A stretch of 5,670 bases of DNA, taken from an uncultured Collinsella sp. Its GTDB lineage: Bacteria > Actinomycetota > Coriobacteriia > Coriobacteriales > Coriobacteriaceae. Below are positions 1 through 5,623 of the stretch, piece after piece. The notes beneath the pieces are model-generated. The model was not told the DNA's origin. It saw only the letters and a program-made list of their open reading frames with translations, and ran no database searches. The position numbers and the translations under genes are program-made. The stretch is from the NCBI GenBank assembly GCA_902470835.1, contig CABRHR010000118.1:1-5670 (forward strand). The letters are read 5' to 3'. How positions within the stretch are numbered: the stretch's first letter is position 1; every line of letters starts with the position of its first letter.

Positions 1-28
1 GGCAGCGTCAGATGTGTATAAGAGACAG
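1..28 (+). other. Untrimmed Nextera Read 1 adapter (artefact)
   Basis: Bases 1-9 (GGCAGCGTC) are the 3' part of the Nextera Read 1 tail. Bases 10-28 are the 19-bp Tn5 mosaic end AGATGTGTATAAGAGACAG, matched exactly. This is library sequence joined to the insert, not a natural transposon: no transposase gene is present and the matching mosaic end at the other side is followed by the Read 2 tail. Genomic sequence begins at about base 29, so this stretch should be excluded from annotation. Confidence 0.98.
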
Positions 29-173
29 GCCCGAGCCGGCAGAGCCCACGACGGCTGACCTCTACGCCCGTCGTCCCCGCAAGCGCAAGGCCGTCGTCGA
101 CCAGCTCGCTCGCGAGCTCGAGGCCGAGGACGACGCCGCTGCCGCCGATGCCCCGAAGGGAGGCGATGAGTAA
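29..173 (+). CDS. Probable TatA/TatB-family Tat translocase subunit, C-terminal fragment
   Basis: An open frame enters from the adapter junction (first whole codon at 30) and runs 47 residues to a TAA at 171-173. The visible part is a hydrophilic, highly charged tail: a Pro/Glu stretch, a basic cluster (RRPRKRK, residues 14-20 of the fragment), a short amphipathic segment (VVDQLARELEAE), then an Asp/Ala-rich end. The stop overlaps the tatC start by one base (TAATG), which implies translational coupling. TatA and TatB subunits have one N-terminal membrane helix, an amphipathic helix and a charged variable tail, and commonly sit directly upstream of tatC, which fits. The diagnostic N-terminal helix lies off the contig, so the identity rests on position and composition only, and A versus B cannot be decided. 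The 5' truncation is a library or assembly end. Confidence 0.55.
156..163 (+). promoter_or_regulatory. Ribosome binding site of tatC
   Basis: AAGGGAGG lies inside the end of the upstream gene, 9 nt before the ATG at 173. It favours that start over the in-frame ATG at 194 (Met8), which has no purine-rich stretch at a suitable distance. Confidence 0.75.
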
Positions 174-967
174 TGCCTATCGGACCTGCGCGCATGCCGC
201 TCTTCGATCACTTGGGAGAGCTCCGTCGCCGCCTGACTATCGTGGTCGTGTCGGTGTTTGCCGCCGCCATCGTGCTGTATTTCGCCACGCCCGTGGTGCT
301 CGACATCTTGGAAGACCCTATCCGCTCCTTTGTGCCGGACGGTAAGTTCTACATCACTACCACGCTCGGCGGCTTTGGCTTGCGCTTCTCGCTGGCCATC
401 AAGATGGCCGTGGTCATGTGCACGCCCATGATCATCTGGCAGATTCTGGCATTTTTCCTGCCGGCACTGCGTCCCAACGAGCGCAAATGGGTCGTGCCCA
501 CGGTGCTCGCCTCGACGGTGCTGTTCTTCCTGGGCGCTATCTTCTGCTACTTCATCATCATCCCGGCGGGCTTTGAGTGGCTTATCGGTGAGACCTCGGC
601 CGTCGCCACGGCGCTGCCCGACCTGGAGAACTACGTCAACATGGAGCTGCTCTTTATGATCGGCTTTGGTGTGGCGTTTGAGCTGCCGCTCATCATCTTC
701 TACCTGTCCGTCTTCCATATTGTGTCCTATGCGGCCTTCCGCAGTGCCTGGCGTTACGTATACGTTGGCCTGCTTGCGGGCTCGGCTGTGATTACGCCCG
801 ACGGCTCGCCCGTTACGCTGGGCCTCATGTATGGCGCCCTGCTCTCGCTCTACGAGATTTCGCTCGCCATCGCTCGCGTGGTCATTACCGCGCGCGAGGG
901 TAAGGAGGGCTTGTTTGTGAGCCGTCTGGACCTGTTTTCGGACGACGAAGAGGATAGCGAGGAGTAA
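173..967 (+). CDS. tatC: Sec-independent (twin-arginine) protein translocase subunit TatC
   Basis: TatC is the polytopic receptor of the Tat system. It binds twin-arginine signal peptides and, with TatA/TatB, moves folded proteins across the cytoplasmic membrane. The 264-residue length is close to E. coli TatC (258). The N-terminal cytoplasmic motif FDHLGELRRR (11-20) is the family signature. The first cytoplasmic loop motif FFLPALRPNERK (94-105) carries the signal-peptide-binding Glu103. FGVAFELP (165-172) contains the conserved membrane Glu170, and TPDGSP (208-213) matches the conserved Asp loop before the last helix. Six hydrophobic segments are visible, at roughly 21-38, 72-96, 108-130, 156-182, 195-209 and 213-236. 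The C-terminal tail is very acidic (SDDEEDSEE). It overlaps the upstream probable tatA/B stop by one base and is followed after 6 bp by hypA. No key residue is missing. Confidence 0.97.
   Translation: MPIGPARMPLFDHLGELRRRLTIVVVSVFAAAIVLYFATPVVLDILEDPIRSFVPDGKFYITTTLGGFGLRFSLAIKMAVVMCTPMIIWQILAFFLPALRPNERKWVVPTVLASTVLFFLGAIFCYFIIIPAGFEWLIGETSAVATALPDLENYVNMELLFMIGFGVAFELPLIIFYLSVFHIVSYAAFRSAWRYVYVGLLAGSAVITPDGSPVTLGLMYGALLSLYEISLAIARVVITAREGKEGLFVSRLDLFSDDEEDSEE
959..964 (+). promoter_or_regulatory. Ribosome binding site of hypA
   Basis: GAGGAG forms the last two codons of tatC and lies 9 nt before the hypA ATG at 974. Its embedding in tatC supports co-transcription of the two genes and coupled translation. 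Confidence 0.65.
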
Positions 968-973
968 ATCGGT

Positions 974-1330
974 ATGCACGAGGTTGGCATTGTCAACGGC
1001 ATACTCGATACAGTGATTCGTGCGGCGCGTGGGGCGGGGGCCTCGCGCGCCGTTTTGGTAACGCTGCGTATCGGGGATATGACCGAGGTCGTGCGCGAGG
1101 CGCTTGACTTTGCGTGGGAGACGTTTCGCGACGAGGACCCGCTCACGCGAGGCTGCGAGCTTGCCGTGGAGGAGGTCCATCCACAAAGCGAGTGCCTGGA
1201 CTGCGGGGAGGTTTTCGACCACGATCGTTTCCACTGTCGCTGTCCCCAGTGTGGTGGTGCCAACGTGCGCCTACTGCACGGCCGCGAGCTCGATATCGCG
1301 AGCATCGAAATCGAAACCCCCGACGATTAG
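974..1330 (+). CDS. hypA: Hydrogenase/urease nickel insertion protein HypA
   Basis: HypA is a small cytoplasmic metallochaperone that works with the GTPase HypB to place nickel in the large subunit of [NiFe]-hydrogenases; in some organisms it also serves urease. The 118 residues match the family's usual 110-120. The protein starts MHE, giving His2 and Glu3 of the N-terminal nickel site. The structural zinc site has two CxxC pairs, Cys74/Cys77 (CLDC) and Cys90/Cys93 (CPQC). Two further cysteines, Cys61 and Cys88, are outside this set. The C-terminal half ends with the typical GRELDIASIEIE strand. It follows tatC by 6 bp and precedes hypB by 55 bp. No urease gene or other hyp gene (C, D, E, F) is visible, so the hydrogenase target is inferred from the family. 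Confidence 0.95.
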   Translation: MHEVGIVNGILDTVIRAARGAGASRAVLVTLRIGDMTEVVREALDFAWETFRDEDPLTRGCELAVEEVHPQSECLDCGEVFDHDRFHCRCPQCGGANVRLLHGRELDIASIEIETPDD

Positions 1331-1371
1331 CCCGCTAGCCATCTAGTGATGGGGTATAAAGGGGCCAAAGT

Positions 1372-1377
1372 AAGGAG
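1372..1377 (+). promoter_or_regulatory. Ribosome binding site of hypB
   Basis: AAGGAG is 8 nt upstream of the hypB ATG at 1386. It lies in the 55-bp hypA-hypB gap, which also holds a weak 5-bp hairpin (CCATC 1339-1343 with GATGG 1348-1352). I see no convincing promoter or terminator in this gap. Confidence 0.8.
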
Positions 1378-1385
1378 CGCTAAGT

Positions 1386-2069
1386 ATGGCCGAGAAAACG
1401 ATTGATATCGCATCGCCGATTCTGTCGCGCAACGAGCGCCTGGCAGATCAGCTGCGTCAGCGATTTAATGAGACAAACACCTATGTGATCAATGTGCTGT
1501 CGAGCCCCGGTTCGGGCAAGACCACCACGATCCTGGGCACCAACGAGCGCCTGCGCGACAAGGCCGGCTTGCGCTGCGCCGTCATCGAGGGCGATATCGC
1601 CTCGGATGTCGATGCCATCACCATGAAGGAAGCCGGCATGCCCGCCATCCAGATCAACACGGGCGGTCTGTGCCACCTCGAGGGTAACATGATCATGGAG
1701 GCCGTTGACGCGTTTGACCAGGCGGTGGGTCTTCAAAACATCGACGTCATCTTTATCGAAAACGTGGGCAACTTGGTCTGCCCGGTCGACTTTGACCTGG
1801 GTGAGAACCTGTCCATCATGATTCTCTCGGTGCCCGAGGGCGACGACAAGCCCATCAAGTACCCGGGCATCTTCCAGCACGCCGGCGCACAGCTGCTCAA
1901 TAAGGTCGACGTGGCCCCGGCTTTCGATTTTGACATGGATAGGTATACTAAGACACTCGATGACCTCAATCCGCAGGCGCCGCGGTTTGCCGTGAGCGCG
2001 CGCAAGGGCGAGGGCATGGATGCCTGGTGCGACTGGCTCATCGGGCAAATCGAGCAAGCAAGGGCGTAA
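1386..2069 (+). CDS. hypB: Hydrogenase nickel incorporation GTPase HypB
   Basis: HypB is a cytoplasmic SIMIBI-class GTPase that binds nickel and, with HypA, drives its insertion into [NiFe]-hydrogenase large subunits. Visible motifs in the 227 residues: P-loop SPGSGKTT (40-47); EGDIASDVDA (68-77, switch I region); NTGGLCHLEGNM (91-102) with Cys96-His97 of the dimer-interface metal site; IENVGNLVCP (124-133) with the third metal ligand Cys132; NKVD (172-175), the guanine-specificity motif; and SARKGEGMDAW (204-214), the G5-like loop. It lacks the His-rich stretch and the CxxCGC nickel motif found at the N-terminus of some HypB proteins, so it is the short form. Nickel storage is therefore unlikely. 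The ATG at 1386 has a good ribosome binding site. It lies 54 bp upstream of topA on the same strand. Confidence 0.96.
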   Translation: MAEKTIDIASPILSRNERLADQLRQRFNETNTYVINVLSSPGSGKTTTILGTNERLRDKAGLRCAVIEGDIASDVDAITMKEAGMPAIQINTGGLCHLEGNMIMEAVDAFDQAVGLQNIDVIFIENVGNLVCPVDFDLGENLSIMILSVPEGDDKPIKYPGIFQHAGAQLLNKVDVAPAFDFDMDRYTKTLDDLNPQAPRFAVSARKGEGMDAWCDWLIGQIEQARA

Positions 2070-2112
2070 GTCGGCCGCCATACGGGCGGGCGTAGCCGCA
2101 GAGACACGAGAT

Positions 2113-2117
2113 AGGAG
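2113..2117 (+). promoter_or_regulatory. Ribosome binding site of topA, supporting a TTG start
   Basis: AGGAG is 6 nt upstream of a TTG codon at 2124, which is followed at once by the conserved type IA topoisomerase N-terminus (KLIIAEKNDAARQIA). There is no ATG or GTG between this site and the conserved motif, so TTG is the start. Confidence 0.85.
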
Positions 2118-2123
2118 CCTCTT

Positions 2124-4700
2124 TTGAAGCTCATCATCGCCGAGAAAAACGACGCCGCGCGTCAGATCGCCGAGCGTCTGTCCACGGGCAAACCCAAAAA
2201 GGACAAGGTGTACAACACCGCCATCTACCGTTTTGAGTGGAAGGGCGAGGAGTGTGTGACCATCGGCCTGGCCGGTCACATCCTTGCGCCTGATTTTTGC
2301 GACAGCGTGCTGTTCGATAAAAAGCTGGGCTGGTATTCGGTGACCGAGGATGGCGAGATGCTGCCGGCCGATATGCCCGACGGCCTGGCCCGTCCGCCCT
2401 ACGACACCAAGCGCAAGCCGTTCCTTGCTGACGGTATCTCCATTAAGGGCTGGAAGCTCGAGAGCCTGCCCTACCTCACGTGGGCACCGGTCATTAAACT
2501 GCCGGCCGAGAAGGAACTCATTCGCTCGCTCAAGAACCTGGCTAAGAAGTCCGACAGTGTCATCATCGCCACGGACTTCGATCGCGAGGGCGAGCTGATC
2601 GGTTCGGACGCCCTCAACAAGGTGCGCGAGGTTGCACCGGACCTGCCGGTCGCCCGCGCCCAGTATTCTTCGTTTACCAAGGCCGAAATCACGCAGGCCT
2701 TCGATAACCTCGTCTCGCTCGACCAGAATCTGGCCGACGCCGGCGAGAGCCGTCAGCACATCGACCTCATCTGGGGTGCGGTGCTCACGCGTTACCTGAC
2801 GCTCGCCAAGTTTGGCGGCTTTGGTAACGTGCGTTCCGCCGGCCGCGTGCAGACGCCGACGCTCGCCCTGGTGGTCGAGCGCGAGCGCGAGCGCATGGCG
2901 TTTGTGCCCGAGGACTATTGGCAGATCCGCGGCATGGGCGCCGCGCAAGGCGCTGCCGAGGACGATCGCTTTAAGATCGCGCACAAGACGGCGCGCTTTA
3001 CCGACAAGGATGCTGCTGAGACGGCGTACGGCCATGTTGACGGCGCTACGACGGCAACCGTCGCCGCGGTGACCAAGCGCTCCCGCAAGCAGCAGCCGCC
3101 CACGCCGTTTGCGACGACCTCGCTGCAGGCTGCCGCCGCGGCCGAGGGCATCTCGCCTGCGCGTACCATGCGCATCGCCGAGTCCCTCTACATGGCGGGC
3201 CTCATCAGCTACCCGCGTGTCGACAACACCGTGTACCCCGCGACGCTCGATTTGGGCGCCGTGGTGAGTGACCTGGCAAAGATCAACCCGGCGCTGGCGC
3301 CCGTGTGCAAAAAGGTACTCGCTGGTCCCATGAAGCCCACGCGCGGTAAAGTCGAGACCACCGACCACCCGCCTATCTACCCCACGGGCGAGGGCGATCC
3401 GTCCACGCTCGACGGCGGCCAGCGCAAGCTCTATGACCTGATCGCCCGTCGCTTCCTGGCGACGCTTATGGGTCCCGCGACCATCGAGAACACCAAGCTC
3501 GAGCTCGACGTGAACGGTGAGCCGTTCGTGGCTTCGGGCGATGTGCTCGTGACTCCGGGCTTCCGCGAGGCGTATCCGTATGGACTTAAGCGCGATGAGC
3601 AGATGCCGCCGCTGGAGCAGGGCGATACGGTTGACGTGTTCGACATTAAACTCGAGGCCAAGCAGACCGAGCCGCCCGCGCGCTACAGCCAGGGCAAGCT
3701 CGTGCAGGAGATGGAAAAGCGCGGCCTGGGTACCAAGTCCACGCGTGCGAGCATCATCGAGCGTCTGTATGCCGTGCGCTATCTCAAAAATGATCCCGTT
3801 GAGCCGAGCCAGCTGGGCATCGCCATCATCGACGCACTGACGCAATTTGCCCCGCGCATCACGAGCCCCGATATGACCAGCGAGCTTGATGGCGATATGA
3901 CCCGCGTCGAGCGCGGCGAGGATACCGAAGAGCATGTCGTGACGCACTCGCGCGCGCTGCTGGCTGGCGTGCTCGACGAGCTGCTCAAGCACACGCAGGA
4001 GCTGGGCGACGCCATCAGCGACGCCGTCACGGCCGATGCGCGCGTGGGCGCTTGCCCCAAGTGCGGCAAGGACCTGGTTATGAAGACGAGTGCCAAGACC
4101 CGTGGCAGCTTTATTGGCTGCATGGGCTGGCCCGACTGCGATGTGACCTATCCGGTGCCGAGCGGCGTCAAGGTGAGTCCGCTCGAGGGCGAGGCGGCCG
4201 TGTGCCCCGAGTGCGGCGCGCCGCGCATTAAATGCCAGCCGTTCCGCCAGAAGGCCTTCGAGATTTGCGTGAACCCGACGTGCCCCACCAACTACGAGCC
4301 CGACCTTAAGGTGGGCGAGTGCAAGGTGTGCGCCGAGGCCGGACGCCATGGCGACCTGATCGCGCACAAGAGCGAGAAGAGCGGCAAGCGCTTTATCCGC
4401 TGCACCAACTACGATGACTGCGGTGTGAGCTATCCTCTGCCGGCGCGCGGTAAGCTCGAGGCGACGGGTGAGACCTGCCCCGAGTGCGGCGCCCCCATCG
4501 TGGTGGTCAACACGGCGCGCGGCCCGTGGCGCATCTGCGTGAACATGGACTGCCCGACCAAGGAGAAGAAGCCCGCCCGCGGTCGCAAGACCACGACCAA
4601 GGCGAGCACGGCCAAGAAGACGACGGCGGCAAAGAAGACTGCTGCCAAGAAGACGACCGCGAAGAAGTCGACTGCCAAGAAAGCAGCCGCTGACAAGTAA
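2124..4700 (+). CDS. topA: Type IA DNA topoisomerase (topoisomerase I), archaeal-like, with four zinc ribbons and a Lys-rich tail
   Basis: The enzyme relaxes negative supercoils by transient cleavage of one DNA strand through a 5'-phosphotyrosine. It has 858 residues from a TTG start. The Toprim domain opens with LIIAEKNDAARQIA (3-16; Glu7 catalytic) and holds DFDRE (151-155; metal-binding acidic residues). GNVRSAGRVQTPTLALV (234-250) is the strand-passage domain signature. The active site is ISYPRVDNT (361-369), with Tyr363 and Arg365. GLGTKSTRASII (534-545) is the last core motif. The wording of these motifs (EKNDAA, DFDREGELIG, YPRxDNT, LGTKSTR) resembles archaeal TopA more than E. coli TopA (DPDREGEAIA, YMRTDS). 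The C-terminal part has four C4 zinc ribbons: Cys644/647/666/672, 694/697/715/720, 733/736/760/766 and 785/788/805/810. A Lys/Ala/Thr tail (about 818-858) ends the protein. Function as topoisomerase I rather than III is inferred from the zinc ribbons and tail. The gene ends 27 bp before a terminator. Confidence 0.95.
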   Translation: MKLIIAEKNDAARQIAERLSTGKPKKDKVYNTAIYRFEWKGEECVTIGLAGHILAPDFCDSVLFDKKLGWYSVTEDGEMLPADMPDGLARPPYDTKRKPFLADGISIKGWKLESLPYLTWAPVIKLPAEKELIRSLKNLAKKSDSVIIATDFDREGELIGSDALNKVREVAPDLPVARAQYSSFTKAEITQAFDNLVSLDQNLADAGESRQHIDLIWGAVLTRYLTLAKFGGFGNVRSAGRVQTPTLALVVERERERMAFVPEDYWQIRGMGAAQGAAEDDRFKIAHKTARFTDKDAAETAYGHVDGATTATVAAVTKRSRKQQPPTPFATTSLQAAAAAEGISPARTMRIAESLYMAGLISYPRVDNTVYPATLDLGAVVSDLAKINPALAPVCKKVLAGPMKPTRGKVETTDHPPIYPTGEGDPSTLDGGQRKLYDLIARRFLATLMGPATIENTKLELDVNGEPFVASGDVLVTPGFREAYPYGLKRDEQMPPLEQGDTVDVFDIKLEAKQTEPPARYSQGKLVQEMEKRGLGTKSTRASIIERLYAVRYLKNDPVEPSQLGIAIIDALTQFAPRITSPDMTSELDGDMTRVERGEDTEEHVVTHSRALLAGVLDELLKHTQELGDAISDAVTADARVGACPKCGKDLVMKTSAKTRGSFIGCMGWPDCDVTYPVPSGVKVSPLEGEAAVCPECGAPRIKCQPFRQKAFEICVNPTCPTNYEPDLKVGECKVCAEAGRHGDLIAHKSEKSGKRFIRCTNYDDCGVSYPLPARGKLEATGETCPECGAPIVVVNTARGPWRICVNMDCPTKEKKPARGRKTTTKASTAKKTTAAKKTAAKKTTAKKSTAKKAAADK
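4047..4577 (+). repeat. Duplicated two-zinc-ribbon module within topA
   Basis: TopA residues 642-730 and 731-818 are two copies of the same module. Each starts with a CxxC ribbon that closes on a Cys-x5-Cys pair followed by V(T/S)YP(V/L)P. A second ribbon follows, beginning CPECGAP and closing with ICVNxxCPT. Ribbons 1 and 3 resemble each other, as do ribbons 2 and 4, which points to one tandem duplication of a ribbon pair rather than four independent ribbons. The pairing is seen by eye; no alignment score was computed. Confidence 0.7.
4575..4697 (+). repeat. Lys/Ala/Thr repeat tail of topA (histone-H1-like)
   Basis: The last 40 or so codons encode short repeats of the pattern (T/A)AKK(T/S)(T/A), for example KKTTAAKKTAAKKTTAKK. 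The DNA is correspondingly repetitive (AAGAAGAC and GCCAAGAA words). Lys-rich C-terminal tails are known in actinobacterial TopA, where they help DNA binding and processivity; the same role here is inference. Confidence 0.8.
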
Positions 4701-4727
4701 CGGCGCAGTCGGAACATTGACTAAAAC

Positions 4728-4766
4728 AAAAACGAGCGAGGACCTCAAAATCCTCGCTCGTTTTTT
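4728..4766. terminator. Bidirectional intrinsic terminator between topA and the convergent gene
   Basis: A perfect 12-bp stem, AACGAGCGAGGA (4731-4742) with TCCTCGCTCGTT (4751-4762), encloses an 8-nt loop. Six T residues (4761-4766) serve the + strand. The A-rich left flank (AAAACAAAAA, 4723-4732) supplies a T tract for the - strand. It lies 27 bp after the topA stop and about 80 bp past the stop of the facing minus-strand gene, so it probably ends both transcripts. Confidence 0.93.
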
Positions 4767-4768
4767 AT

Positions 4769-4826
4769 CCGGCAGTTAGGGACGTTCCTATTCTGCCGGC
4801 AGTTTAGGAACGTCCCTAACTGCCGG
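4769..4826. repeat. 58-bp perfect palindromic, REP-like intergenic element
   Basis: The left arm at 4769-4790 and the right arm at 4805-4826 are exact reverse complements over 22 bp, separated by 14 bp. That spacer itself contains the palindrome CTGCCGGCAG (4793-4802). The element can also be read as two head-to-head 31-bp units (4769-4799 and 4796-4826) sharing CCGG. Each unit has CCGGCA/TGCCGG ends, and each is the reverse complement of the other except at two bases. No T tract follows, so it is not an obvious second terminator. Position between convergent genes and nested symmetry are typical of repetitive extragenic palindromes. Copy number elsewhere in the genome cannot be judged from this window. 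Confidence 0.8.
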
Positions 4827-4844
4827 CTCGGGAACGACAAAGCG

Positions 4845-5623
4845 CTAGTTCACTTCGACGGGTTTGGCGCCGGGATAGCGCTCCTCAAAGTCTAGGCGGT
4901 ACTTATTGTCATTGGTGCCCGCCACGTTGTCGCGCGACAGCGGCGCCACGATCTCATTCTTGTGGTCCGCAGGCTTGGCGTATTTCAGGCTGATTTCCCA
5001 GGCGTCACAGATTGCGTCAATGCGGTGGTCCAGGTCGTCGTACAAGGCGATGATGTCCTTCCAGGAGCTGTAGTTCTTGGAGCTCGTCGGGACGTCTAGG
5101 TCCTCGACGATGTCGTAATACTGCTCGATGGTGTTCTCCGTGCGCTCGGCGACGTCGGCGAGATTTTGACGGGTGGTTCGATCCTCTTCCAGATAGCTGC
5201 CGTTGAAGTTCTGCGCGCAGCCACGGACGTAGTTGTCGAGGTCTTCGAGCAAGTCGTAGTATTCGCTCAGTCGGCGGTAGAGGTTCTGCTCGGAGAGCGT
5301 TGCTTCGCCGCCATCCTCGTCGTCATCGTCATCATCGTCGTACAGGCTGTTGGGATCGCCGAGAGGCTTTAGGTCATCGTCGTCGACGTCATGGTGCAGC
5401 TTAGCTACCTCGGCAGTCGTCTGCGTGGCGGCGTTGTCGAAAGGCTTGATCACAAAGAAAACGACCAGGGCGATGATGATCGCCACCAGCACAATGATAA
5501 CGGCGATAAGCGGCCCGGTGCCGCTCTTTTTGGGAGCGGGGGTCTGTGGCGAAGCGGGCGCGTATGCGGGAGCCGGCTGCTGTTGGGGCGAGCCGCTCGC
5601 GACGGGTATGCGCTGCGTGGTCT
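4845..5623 (-). CDS. Single-pass membrane protein with acidic tract and extracytoplasmic helical domain, 5'-truncated; function unknown
   Basis: The frame ends at TAG (4845-4847) and stays open up to the adapter junction, giving 258 visible residues; the true start is off the contig. A GTG at 5490-5492 could be taken as a start, but it falls inside the membrane helix and is almost certainly internal. Visible order: a Pro/Ala/Gln-rich linker (about 1-30), KKSGTG, one hydrophobic helix (38-58, LIAVIIVLVAIIIALVVFFVI), then a soluble region. The KK before the helix puts the N-terminus in the cytoplasm and the C-terminus outside. After the helix come VDDDD (79-83) and seven Asp plus Glu-Asp (95-103), then a mostly helical, charged region with two cysteines (RGCAQ and DAICDAW) that could form a disulfide. 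I do not recognise the family. A cytoplasmic N-terminal domain, perhaps a zinc ribbon as in many proteins with a Pro-rich linker and one helix, may be missing; that is a guess. It converges on topA. Confidence 0.85.

Noticed and set aside
62..1234. Antisense open frame opposite tatC and hypA
   Set aside because: It has the same cause: tatC and hypA share a frame, and the antisense frame is in register with them. The sense genes have clear family motifs and the antisense product does not.
1331..1385. Possible promoter or riboswitch in the hypA-hypB gap (TATAAA at 1355-1360, small hairpin at 1339-1352)
   Set aside because: No -35-like hexamer lies at a suitable distance upstream of TATAAA. The hairpin has only 5 bp with no T tract, and 55 bp is too short for a known nickel riboswitch.
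2070..2123. Regulatory element between hypB and topA
   Set aside because: Apart from the topA ribosome binding site I find no dyad, -10/-35 pair or T tract. It appears to be an ordinary spacer.
1380..4748. Very long antisense open frame opposite hypB and topA
   Set aside because: It is in codon register with both sense genes, which share the same frame. It stays open because they lack TTA, CTA and TCA codons, a result of G/C third-position bias. The translation is Arg/His/Gly/Ala-rich with no recognisable motif.
5166..5372. Plus-strand frame opposite the acidic membrane-protein gene, with a Val/Ile-rich translation
   Set aside because: Its hydrophobic residues come from reading the Asp/Glu codon runs in reverse. 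It has no ribosome binding site or family resemblance, and the minus-strand gene explains the region.
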